Of a stretch of 64,000 bases of DNA, positions 47,641 to 60,400 are shown in pieces. Within the stretch, counting starts at the first letter, position 1; each line of letters opens with the position of its first letter. The position numbers were made by a program, and so were the translations under genes. The notes under the pieces are model-generated. The model was given only the letters and a program-made list of their open reading frames with translations. It was not told the origin of the DNA and searched no databases. Source of the stretch: Calonectria ilicicola (taxonomy: Eukaryota > Ascomycota > Sordariomycetes > Hypocreales > Nectriaceae); the NCBI GenBank assembly GCA_020809705.1, contig CP085829.1, forward strand, positions 4,898,001 to 4,962,000. Direction: 5' to 3'.

Positions 47641-48249
47641 TATTATTAATTAATTATAAATATTCTATTCTTTTAATATTTATAATAATCTTTTTATTAA
47701 TATTAATAAAAGTTTAATAATAAAATCTATTATTATTATATATATAGATAAGATTAAAGATTTATTTAGTAAGTAATTTTTAATGGCTTATTAGTAATTA
47801 ATTTACTTAAGATAGTATATCTTATATTTATAAATATACTTTCTAGCTTATTATATTAAGTTTTTAATATAAAGGCTAGATAGCTCTTTTAGTATTTTTT
47901 CCTTATTAAAGTAGTGCTAATTATTATAGGCTATCTCTAGGAATTTATTGATTATAAAGTAAGGAATATAAAGCTTATAGTATCTAAATTAGCTATAGTA
48001 GTATAAAAGTTCTTTATATAGTTTAAAGTATATTTTATACTTTAAAATATTTATAATATTTTTATTATTAAATATTAAAGGGTTTAAGATCTTTTTTCTT
48101 ATTATTATATTAATAATCTTTATATAATATATATTATTAAGGTATCTCTCTTAGAACTTTCTCTTAGACTCCTCTATTATTAAGGCTTTTATTATTATTA
48201 GTATATTATCTAAGGCTATATAGTTAGGTTATAGCTACACTTGGTTCCT

Positions 48250-48560
48250 ATTAGTCTCTAAGGCTACTAAGTGGCTTAATATGTTTAGAATAAAGTTCTT
48301 CTTTTCTAGAAGGTAGTGTATATTAAGCTTATATTTTAATAAGTAGATTAAAGTAATTATTAGTTTATAATTTGTTTGGTTTATATTAGATATAATAAGT
48401 GTAGTTTTCTTTATGATTTATTTTATTATAGAGTGGTTTATGAAGGTGATTGTTAGGTATATTAATAATTAGATGTATATATATAACCTCTTGACTGCCT
48501 ATATTAAATATACTATCTTTAGTTTTAATAGGCTATAGTTTCTTTTTGTTAAGTTAAAAG
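48250..48560 (-). pseudogene. RNase H / RT-connection relic of the retroelement
   Basis: The minus frame reads NYS..LKLKIVYLI.AVKRLY then LTITFINHSIIK (where intact elements have ...ILTDHSATK), KKTTLIISNINQTNYKLI and LNILSHLVALE (PDALSRL in intact copies). The order and spacing match gypsy RNase H. Confidence 0.8.
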
Positions 48561-51500
48561 TATAATTTAGAAAGTAAATAGGTCTTATTACTATTATTAA
48601 GATATATAATATCCTATTCTATTTATAATTATTCCTAAGATAGAAAAGTATTACTTCAAAGCCTTGTTAAATACTTACATTTACTTAAAGGTATAATTTT
48701 TTACTTTATTTAAGGTAAAAGAGTATTCTTATACTAATTATTTTATATTAAATTACTTTAAATATAAATCTTTCTTCCTTTATAAAATTATAGTATATTA
48801 TATAGATATAAGCCTTTTATTTATTAGGATTTCTATTAATTACTTTACCTTATTTATATTCTACTTTTAATAATATAATCTTATATTTTTATAAAAGCTT
48901 TATAAGTTAAATATAATATAGGATAAAATACTTAATATATTCTATAACTCCAATGTATTACTTTAGAGCTAATAGTTAGACTAGGAACTTTAATTTTATA
49001 AATAATATAATCTACTCCTTTATAATAATTAGATTAAAAGTATCTACTTAAAAGCCAAGTACCTATATACTAGAGTATTTAATCTAGCTCTTTTTAAAAA
49101 AGATAATAATATTCTTTTCTTAAAAAAGTTTAAATAGCTTCTATAAATATTTAAGGTACTTTTCTTCTATCTTAGAGAAGATTATAATATTATTAATAAA
49201 GGCTTTATAGAATTTATAGTATAAATATAATAAATAATCTATATATTACTATATATATATTAAGGAGTTCTAAAATCCTATTAAAATAATTATTAATTAC
49301 TCTAATCCTTAATAGCTAATTATTATAAAATAATTATAATACTTTAATCTTACTTTAAATTAAAAGAAAAATAATAATATATTAATAATTATAATATATT
49401 AAGCCTTTTAAAGTATTTAAATAATATCTTTCTATTTTAATAATAGGTAATTATCTAGGATAATAATTTTATTAAAGGTATATAGGTTTATTACTATTCT
49501 TTCTTTTAATTCTTTATTAATTATTTTCTATATAATAAAGATAAATATTATAAATAAAATTAGTTTTTTAATTTATTTTAATTTACCCTATTAATGGAGT
49601 TTATTAAACTTTATATTAATAAATTATTAATCTTTTAGGCTAGATGGATAGGGATATTAGGAGATGGTTTGCTTATATTAGTTATTAATGAATAGTACTT
49701 ATAGCTCTTTGCCTTCTAGTACTTTTACTAAGCTTATATTATTTTATAATTAAATATACTTTTTTATTAAAATTTTAATTTTTTTAATAAAATAATTATT
49801 TTAATTATAAATATATATTCTTTTTATTATAATAATTTTAAAAAGATTAAGTATTTATTAGATATATATTTAATATAGGATACTTAATTATCTCTTAGGT
49901 ATTAAGGTAGAGTTCTTGGTAATTTTATTATTTATTTTAATAATAATAGTTTTTGGTTCTTATATAAAGTATATTATTACTTTTGAGGGTAATTTTTTTT
50001 ATTTTTAGGGTAACTTGGCTATATATATATTAGTAAAAATAATATTATTAAATAATTTTATGATTATATTAACTATTATTAATCAGTTTTAGTTTATTTT
50101 ATAATTATTAATAATAATTATTATATTAATTAAGATAAGTATAAACTTAGATTTTATAATATTTATTTATAATAAAGATATGCTTTTTTTTAGATATTAT
50201 ATTTGGAGCTTTATTTTTAAATATTATATAGATTATAATTATAGTTATAAGTACTTAGATCTATATAGTAGCTATAAATGCCTACTCTTTCTTATACTTA
50301 GTAATATTATTAAGCTTTTACTTCTAATAAAACTTAATAGTCTTTTTAAAGTTATTAATAATTATAATCCTGGCTAGGGTATTATAATTAATTATTATAT
50401 TTATTATATATTTAGTGGAGGTATAAAATATAAATGCTTGATCTTTAAAAATCTTCTTTTAAGTTGTTGATATAATATATGCTTGCTTTATAAGAATAAC
50501 TATATCTTTAGCTACTTTAACTTATTGAATTATATTCTTCTTTAGGTAATTAATATAATATAGAATATAAAAGTTATTTAAGGCATTATAGCAGAGCTAT
50601 CTTTATAATATAATAATATTGATCTTATAGGGGTCTAAGAAATCATTCCTAAGGAGGGCCTTTAGTTTAAGTTTATCTTATACTTATATACTAATTATAA
50701 ACTTTACTATCTACTTAATAGTTCTACTAATATTTATTTCTTTAATAAATATATTAAAAATTACTTATTTACTAACTTAGATTATACTATTAATACTATT
50801 AATAAATACTAGGGTTCTTTACTCTATAATATAATCAAATAGCTATAATAGCTTTTTATTAATTATAAGGTTTCTATACCTTATATTAATATAAATTTTC
50901 TTTTCTTCCTTACTATCCTTACTAATCTTAATCTTAATATATATATAAATATAATATATATTACTTACCCTTACCCTTTTATATAAAATAAATAACTTAT
51001 TTATAAGTAATAATTATTTAGGTTTCTCTTTTCTAGGTCCTTAATACTTTTTATTAAAATATATAAAAAGTTTATTATAGAAGAGGAAGTCTTACTTATA
51101 GCCCTTATAATATACTTTCCTAAAAAGAATTATAAATACTTCTTTAATTAGCTTTATAGATTTTATATAGATATTAATATATATATATTCTTTAAGGAGG
51201 ACTAGGGAATTAAAAGTATACTTATATTAAGTATACTTATTCTTTCCTTGGGCATTTTATAGGACCTATTTTTATAATAGTATATAATATCTATCTTAAG
51301 AAGCTTTAAAGGTAGTAGACTTATTAGAGCTTAATTTGCTTTTCTTAGGGCTAGGTTCTTGTTCTTAGTTAGTAAGTTCCTCCTTAGTAAGATATTTGCC
51401 TTTAGGTTTTATTTTCTTATCTTTATATAAGTTATCTTTAGTAAGGTATTATTATTCTTAAGATTAATTCTAATCCTTATATTATTTATTCTTATAGTAG

Positions 51501-53638
51501 TAATTATAATTATAATTATTTGATTATTTATTATCTTAGTAAGTATAATATTCTTATTTATTAATATTATTATATTTTCTTTTATAATATAATTATTAAT
51601 TATTCTAGTATTTTTATTAAGAGTTTATTTATTTATTTTTAAATATTATTATATTAATATTTTTCTTTTAATTCTTATAATTCTAAATAAACTTAATAAT
51701 AATTATTTTAAATATTAAAATCTATAATAAATATATAATCTTATAATTAATAAATAAAAAGATTATTTTAAGAATCTCTTTATTTATCTATATTTTAATT
51801 TATTTAATAAACTTAATTTTATATTATATTTAAAAAGGAAGAGATATATTTTATTAAGTAGAGTTAAGTATATATTTCTTAGTTATATATTTTTCTAATA
51901 AATCTAACTCCTAGGGCTTAAATTGCCTTATAAGATCTTAATAAAAATAAAAGATAGAGCCCTTTATGATTTTAGCTTACTTTTTATTACTAAGCTTCTT
52001 TATTAATTACTTATAGGCTATGCTTTGGAGTATTATAGGGTAATACTCCTGGAGAGAATCTTTATTAAATCATTTAAAGGTTTTAAGATATATATAGAAG
52101 AGGCTAATATTAATATAGAGTTATTTACTTTATATAATAATAAGTCCTTACTTCCTAAGGTCCTTAAAATCTAGGTTAAAGATTTTAATAATATTATACT
52201 TAACTTATCTTCTATTTATCTAATTACTTATTAAAAGTAATATATAAGATTAAATATATTATAATAAACTAAGACTTATATTTAAAAAGTCTAATAAACT
52301 AAAAGAAAGTAATAAATTATTTAAATAATTATTATTATTATATTTAACTTGTAATTATATTAATTTATAATAATATTTACCTAAATAAGCTAAGGTTTAT
52401 AATCTTCTATTATTAGAGATATCTAGGCTAAAGTATATTAAGCTTCCCTTTAAGTTAATTAGATTGATTGGGTAGAGTAGTTGGCTTTCTTTAAGCTAGA
52501 GAGATTATTTTATTATTTAGGTCCTTACTTATTTATAAAGATTAGGTTTTTTAGAATAAGTAAATTAGGTATAATAGTATTTATAAATATATTATTAGAT
52601 TATAATATTTTATTAAAAGGGATTATAAGAAATCTAGAGAAATTTAAGAATATAATATATTTAATAATTTCTTACCTCTAAACTACTAAAGTATTTAGAT
52701 ATTAAGTCTTAGCTTAAGGTATATTAGCTAAAATAGTAGCATTTTAATAGTTTTATTTAATAGCACTATCTATATAATCTCTTATCTATTAAATAAAGAT
52801 AATATTCTAAAGAGTAAATTTATTAAAAGTTTTTATTAATTATTTTTTAAATATTAATTTATTATAATAAACTCCTTATTTTATAACTCTTCTTACCTCC
52901 TTCCTATCCAAGAACTAATCTTTATATTATTTATTAAATTCTATAATAGATATTCTTTAATTAATAATCTTAGCTCTTTAAGGCTCTAGCTAAGGCTAGG
53001 AGGTATTATCTTCTATAAATCCTACCTCTTTATTCTTATTTTTTTAAGGATTAGGTTTGCTAAAGAAGGATCTTCTTTTTTTAGGAAAATATAGGCTTTA
53101 TTAAAACTAAGGTTAAGGTAGTAGATCTTACTATATTATTATAAATTTATTTAATAATAGGGGAGTGATAGTATAAGAAGATATTTATTTTAAATAAGTT
53201 AGAGTGATAATTATAAAGTGTAAGATAATATTAATTAATAGGAATATAGATTTATAATTAAATTATTATAATTATTATAAAAGTTAAATAATTTATTATA
53301 ATAAAAATAATATTAATAATTTTAAATCTTACTTTTATAATAAAAAAATCCTTTTTATAATTTTATAAAGTAATTTAAGATTATCTTATAATCTTTAATA
53401 ATTAATATTTTCTTTAAACTATATAAATAATTAAATAAAATATTCTTTATATAAAGAAAGATTTTAAAAAAAGATTCTAAAAATAAATTTATAAGAATTA
53501 TTATAAATATTTTTCTTACTAATTAATTAATAAATAATCTAATAATATATTATATTAAAATATAATTCAAGATTATTTAATATAATTATTTAAAATAATA
53601 TTATAATACTAATCTTAAAAAAAATAATTACTACTATA

Positions 53639-53801
53639 TAATACAATAAAATTAAAATAATAAAGATTTTAATAATATATAGTAAGAAGATTAATATCTT
53701 CTTCTCTATCTACCCTAATAACAGGCTTATATATGCCTTCCAAGGGTGCCTAAGGCACACACTTACAGGGTTCCATATGTGTTGATACCATTTCCGTATC
53801 A
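53639..53801. repeat. Right LTR (the element's 5' LTR)
   Basis: 163 bp. Ends CCGTATCA. Its outer half keeps C and G; its inner half has G-to-A and C-to-T changes relative to the other LTR. Confidence 0.95.
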
Positions 53802-53806
53802 ATCAA
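53802..53806. repeat. Target-site duplication, right copy (ATCAA)
   Basis: Exact copy of 46056-46060, directly after the right LTR. Confidence 0.9.
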
Positions 53807-54451
53807 CACCTGTCAAGGGATTCAATTATTATTCTTCGGGAATAGCAGCTAGCCTATTTAATAATAATAAAATATTCAAATTCAACAATGCTTGGTGATT
53901 TTAATTGTGATTTACGCTGTGTTTTTTAATATATATTAATTTGTGTGTAAAAGAGGAAAAGGAGGGAAGAAAATTACAGCCAGGGAGAAATTTCTCCTGT
54001 CACATGAGTTGTTCGTCTAGCGAGTGATTTGTCTTTGTCCAAATACCAGATCTCAATTACCCTTTTCTTCAATATCATTTTCAGGGAGGAATGTTCAATC
54101 AACCATTGGCTAAATTGGGACCGCTTGTAACAGCTGTGCTAAAATGTTGTACACTCAACTCCGCCCTATTTCACTATACAAGTAGATTTGCTTAGTTCTA
54201 CGATCCTCAACTACTTGATCTCCTATAGGGCCGCGCATAGGTTGTGACACCTGGCTCGCGGGTAGGTTGGTCGGGTAGATCATGGCCAAACTTGTGTCTG
54301 CCACTGTTATAGCTGGAACTCCCTCTTAATCAAGCCCACGATTCACTAAAATAAAACTCTAATTCTAAGTATTTAATACTTAAGTCTAAGGATAGCTAGA
54401 GGTTTAACCATCTTGTATTAAAGATTATATAGTCCAAGCATTAGTTTTCTA
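53807..54451. other. Intergenic region between the retroelement and the Tc/Rhs gene
   Basis: 645 bp of moderately A/T-rich DNA with normal dinucleotides, so RIP did not spread far beyond the LTR. No gene. Includes the 3' UTR of the Tc/Rhs gene. Confidence 0.45.
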
Positions 54452-57400
54452 CTATTGTAAACCGCCTAATCTTTTTGACGTATACAAGTCTGCTAACTCG
54501 GTTCGACGACCTGCGAAACCTAAAAGCCAATGAGGAACCTCATTAGCAACTTTTCCACTATATGCAAAGCCCTGCCTAATTTCCTCCCAATTCCCACTAT
54601 TCCAATGCTGCTTCATTTCAGATTCAACATAAGAGAACATTAGGTGACTTGAATAATGTTCTGGATGGGCCTCATACTCTTTCGTAAATTCCTGGATTAT
54701 ATATTGTGAAGTTAGGATTTTCCTTTTTATAAGGGGGTCCGTTGTGAATAGCTCTTCCGTCTTGATATTTACAATGCTTGGGTCGATCGACATTGTCTTT
54801 ATTATTTTGCATTGATGGCTGCTGTTGTCATACGGTAAACCTATTGCTTCTTTAAGCTGTGGCTTGTTTATTGGTGGGAGATTTATTGGCGAGAGATTTA
54901 TTTGCTTCGGATCGACTTTTCCATGAAGCGGAATTGGTGACTTCTTGCTTGGTGGCTGATATCCTGAGGGTTGGTTGATTGAAGATTGGCTCTTCTTGCT
55001 CCCCGGATGAGTCCTAGCATTTTGCGTTTGAGTCTGAGGTATTGATGGTAAGTGGGTTGACTTTTGCTTTTTTGAACCCGTTTGATGGTTTGCAGGTGTC
55101 CTATTATTTGCGTTGTGTCGGTTTAGAGCCGGAAGAGTGACGCTTTTACATAACCCAGTCGGGTCCATGTGATTGATGGGATCGTCACCAACGTATTGAT
55201 ATACATTGAGACCGTCAAATGTGCTGAGTGGGTCTGGGGACATCCAGCGCCCTAGCCATGGGATGTAATATCGCGCACCACAATGGTAGAGACCCGTCTC
55301 ATTATCTCGCCGGTATGCTGAATATCGGTAGCTACTCGGGGCTTCGATATCAGATCGGCATGAAATCAGGACAGAGTTCCCCCATGGCGTGTACTCGTAC
55401 GAGATCAAACACCCCTCGTTATCTACTTCAAGGTTTTGTTGGAGACGGTATCGAATCAAAGTCCTCCCAGCGTTCGCTCCGAGGATATCCTTCTCGAATA
55501 TCGCCAATAGGCCACCTTCTTCCATCATGGGACCGCTGCCTCGTGAGATATTTGAGATTTGCTTTTCCAATGCTAGATGATTATCGTATCCAGCAAGGTA
55601 ACTAGCATACTTGCGGTAGATCTCTGCCGTCCCAATATATAAAGTCTCTTTGAGCTTTTGTTCAGTACTATTACCATCCACAGTCGACCGTTCGGTGACT
55701 TTCCGCACTCGGTTGCCGTTTATATCATAGACATACCACGTTATTTCAGGTTCTCCCGAATTTTGTATTTGTCGTGCGCTGCACTGAAGTCGAGAGTTAC
55801 AATCCCAGCCCAATCGCGAATATCCAGGCATCTGTGTGATGCACCCTAATCGCCCTGCATCATCATTGTATCCGTAGCTCTCAAGCGCCTTGCCGATCAT
55901 AGTATAGCTGAGGCGATTGCTGAATTCCCCGGCGACCAAAAGACTTGCCTCTTCGTAGTGATATTTCCGAGACCACCCGGCAGTCTTTGCATCTAAGGAC
56001 TCATGTTGCATTGAGAGTAGATTATCAGCGTCATCGTAGACGTACGTCTCAGTGTAGGGGGCTAGGCTTTGGCCATCACTAGGTATCCCACCAATGGCTT
56101 CCTCGCCAGAGGAAAGATTTTGAAACCAGCTTCTTGATTTATTCCCATACGTGGCGACCATTTCACGGCCAGTAGCCTGCACAAGCCTCCCGAAAGAATC
56201 GTACCAGTATTCGCGTGATGGGTCGGCAACACAGTTGCGGAAGAACAATCTCTGCTGGGCTGAGTTTGAAAGATGATGGAGACGTCCCATGATATCATAC
56301 GTGTACATCAAGTTCTCAAGCACGGTTCCATCAGTTTTGCGCTGAGACTTTCTAGTACAAATCTGACCCGTTTCACTGTCATATGTGTATGTGGTCTCAA
56401 CCCCATTCCCCCACTCAATCCTCAGCGGTCGAGCGTCGGCAGCATAAGTGATGTTGTCAATGTGACACTCCCACACGGTAGCCTGGTTCTCAAGTATATT
56501 TGGCGCATTTGTTGAAAAGACGCGGCTGACACCACCAAAGGGGTCAAAGTGACGTCGAGTAGTATGCCCAAGAGCATCAGTCGATATATACGGCCGGTCA
56601 AGAGCATCAAACTGTGTCGTGGTGCTGTACAAAGCAGGCTCAAGTGTCGGAGGTGACCTTTGCGACCAGTCCAGGGTGGATTTGTAGTCAGCGGCAAACT
56701 GAGCAACAGACTCAACACAGTTACCCTTGAAGTCATACCGGATATTGCGGTGAATCCCAGACTGATCACGGATTTCTGCGACATGGCCACGGAGGTTGGA
56801 CGCTGCTACGCCGGCGACTCTTTCTCCATACAGAATTTGGGCCCAAAGATATTCCTGTTTGTTGGATTTATCTCTTATCCAAGTCTCAGTTGCTCTTCGC
56901 AGATCATCATACACGATTCGCCTCAGAATCCCACGGTCATTGGATTGAATAACAGGGTTACCCATGCAGTCATAAATAGTTGTAGTTCGTCCAGAGTCCA
57001 TATTTGCTACAGAGACTTTATTTCTCAGAAGATCGAATTGATTACGTTGCACTTGTCGTCCCAAACTGTCGAGTTCTAGCACACTATTCCCCTGAATGTC
57101 GTATTCGATAACCTGAACTCGTTTTTTGCTTCCGCCCGTTTCTTCGATCATAATTGTTCTGAGGTTCGAGTCTTTGTGGTGAATCATAAGACTACCCAGG
57201 TAAACCCTTGACTTTTGAACGCTTTCTCTTTCAAGTTTGGTTCCGCTGCTTTTTGTATTCGACGATGACGGCAAATACGAAGGTTGTTCAAGTTGCTTAA
57301 AGTGATAGCCTAGATCTGTGTCGGAACTAGGATCCAATACATCTCCAAGACTACCAGCAGAGTAGATTGTTTCTGCCCACGGGGTAATCACAGATTTATC

Positions 57401-60400
57401 CCAACTACCATTAGCATGTAGGGAACCCACTCTGCGGTCTAGAGCGTCTAGAAATTCCATAGATGCGGGGGCAGCGACATCGACATGAGACTGCCATAAA
57501 TGGCTTTGAGTGAAAAACTCTCTGTGGCTCTTTAGCACGTGGCCTGTTGAGCTTGGTATAATTGACTTGGTGACAGCCCAAGATATCTTGGAGTCACTAT
57601 GATTTGCGAAGTTCACCTCCTGGACAGCGTGACCACGGCCATCAAAGTAGGTCAGATTAATCAATATATCACTGTCATCAAAAACACCATCACCGGAGTG
57701 GTTTTTCAAGTGACGCGATCGAGAAAGATCCAGCTGAAATCTAGGAAGACTTTGGTTCCCACCACTTGTTTCTAAGGGGTTCAACATCTCTTGGCTGCAA
57801 ATACGTCTGCTCGTGGCGCCTCCTAAAATCTCAGACGCGATCATTGGCGTCAGTCCTTGTATCAAGTCGGATAATTGAACATTCTTAAGGATGGGAGAGT
57901 AAGAGTCTATGGGCAAGTCGCCCACATTATCATACTCGTTCCCCATTTTGGAAATCGCCACGATGCTCCCAAATGCATCCATACTGAACATGGTGCGGTT
58001 TCGGTTACAGTCAACTAACTCGACAGGTTTCAGGTGACGATAATCATAGGTAGCTTTGGTCACATTTCCAGCCGCATCTGTTGATTCAACCGGAAGGAGG
58101 TATAACTCATCCATTTTCACGATTGACACGTTTCCAAAAACGTCTATTTCAATGGTGGGTGTATAGAAGCTCTGTCTTGCGACCGAAATTTCTGCAACGC
58201 TGCCTGGGGTGGTGAAAATAGAACGTGATGATGGCGCCCACCAATATCCATCTTTGGAGATTTCAACGTGGCCTGTATCTTCGAGGATATCCCTAGCCTT
58301 CAGGTCATATAATCTCTCGTCATTGACACCGTAAGCAAGTTCGACATGTTTTGGGGTTAGTACCAGCTCGAAGGTCTGGTCAACAACAGAGAAAGGTTCA
58401 ATATGGCCTAACTGCAAGCGCTGCTTCATATCCTGACTGCGGTAATAACACCGTGACTCGCTCACGATACTAAAACTTCCATCATTATTAATGGTTGGGT
58501 GGATGCAAGAATAATTGTCCCGTCGAAGGAGCTCCACGCTCAGCATTTTATCTGCCGGAAGACCAGAAATTCGCCATTTGCGTTGTTGGGAAATCAATGG
58601 TCCGTAAAACTCATTTTGGGTGCATATGTCGTTGGTATAAATAGTTTCCAAATATTCTATATTGTTGGTTTCCTGACACGCCCTGGCGCGTTGGTCTGAG
58701 AGATGACTAACCTTCAGACCATATTGAGCTGTGACAGTTTTGGTTACTTGCCCGTGTGAGTCATGTTCGAGAAAAAGCATATGGGATAGTCTAGGAAGTT
58801 CTTTACAACGCTCATATGTGGCCGTGATAGACTCCCGGTTCAAGACTTTCTGAATACCTGGTTTTCCGACAGGCTTTAGATGCTGCAAGGTGATAACCTC
58901 GTAGCTATATTCTTCAATGAAGTAAGGGACGTCTTGATTGGGGCTACCATCCAAGCCGTAGACTTCTGTCCGTATTGGTCTTCCTTTAAGTGCGCGAATA
59001 GTGTCTCTATATTCAAGTACAGAATCGCTAGTACTCAATATAGTAGCTAGAAAAGTCGAATTGAAAGTTCGATGTAACGTGAACCCTAATTCGGTTGAGC
59101 CTACAAAGAACCACAGTATCGTGTGCAACACGGGCTTTTTGTAGGGCTTTTCATTCCAGCCATTGATAAAGTAGCTCTCTGTTTTCCATTCCTCCACATT
59201 GCCGAAACCTCGAAATTCATGGTCTTGTTTATCATAGTAACCATCATGATAGCGATATTTTGTCATGCAAGTAGTTAATGAAATAAGGTCTCGCTCTAGC
59301 ACCTTACTAACCACGTGGACAGGAAAAGGGAGCTTAGTTCGCCAACTTTGACCCCTTCGCTCGTCTTGAAGATAGAACTTTGTGGATGATCGATAGGCAA
59401 TAGATTTTTTCAGACCAACATTGTTTGTATATGAACTGAGAAGATGTGGTTTTCTGCCTGCTGCTATATCCAAATAGAAAATAGTCAATTCGTTTGTAGT
59501 GGTGCCATCAGGACCAACCCAGCAAAGACAACTGGTGCCATTCCCCAGGATGTCAGCCACAAATATGGCCGAAAGATTATCCATCGGTGGAAAACAAGAA
59601 ATGAACTTTCCTGGGCTGAACATGTTGCCGCATTGATTGAAATAAACCACAACGCCACCTGAAGGCGGTAAGTAGATAAGGTCTGTGGTGCCGCTTCCAT
59701 CGATATCCAAAAGACGAACTCGGCGTTGATTGAAAATATTAACACAGTCCATTAAGGGTAGATTACCCATCAAAACTTCACCACCAAACATCCCAAGACC
59801 CATGTTAGGCCAGTAAGATATGCATCCATTTGAGATCTGAACAATATCCAAAAGACCATCTCCACTCATATCTGCGAGGTATATTGCCTGTTGTTCATCT
59901 ACTGACAATAGTTTCGGAGTTCTCCCTCTCGTAGTGTCAAATTTGCAGCTGGTGGGTGGGCCGAAACCCTCGATTCCCAAAGACTTGTACCAGATTATCT
60001 GGCCGAGGGCATCTGCTGTGAGAATATCGGCCCGACCATCACCTGTAAGGTCTATTTGCTTGAGCGTCTGATCATTGAGATTAATATTTGGGATATGAGC
60101 AAATCCTTTACTCATAGTCCAATCGCCATTATCAAGACGAGTATGATAGCTCTCCAGGCGGCCCAAGTGATCAAGAACGACAATGTTTTTGGATCCCTCT
60201 CCTTCAATGTCTTGGAAAAACAACTTTGTGTTGTCACGAAAATTGGGAACAGTCGGAAGTCGTTGGATGGGCCCAAAGCCATCGACCATTTGCGGTTCAA
60301 AATCGGACTCTCCAGAAGATTCGCCATCGTCAGAATCAAGGCTAGGGTGAGCAGCATTCTCATTGCGCTGGTAATACCATACCCCACTGGCTTGAACCAA

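Larger units (their letters stand above)
46061..53801 (-). mobile_element. RIP-degraded Ty3/gypsy LTR retrotransposon, full length, reverse orientation
   Basis: 7,741 bp bounded by two 163-bp LTRs, the inverted termini TGATACGG/CCGTATCA and 5-bp target duplications. The interior is almost wholly A/T; CA, TG and CG dinucleotides are rare while TA is dominant, the signature of RIP (CpA to TpA on either strand). Stops crowd all six frames. Minus-strand translation still shows RNase H and integrase relics in the order expected for a gypsy-type pol read from right to left, so the element's 5' LTR is the right-hand one. It cannot transpose by itself. The boundaries are exact; the clade within Ty3/gypsy is not determined. 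Confidence 0.95.

Noticed and set aside
52481..52681. 66-codon open frame within the A/T block
   Set aside because: Chance opening in RIP-mutated DNA; stops fill the surrounding frames.
46224..53638. CRISPR array or structured repeat suggested by the monotonous A/T sequence
   Set aside because: No regular repeat-spacer unit; the monotony comes from RIP, and the LTR boundaries explain the block.
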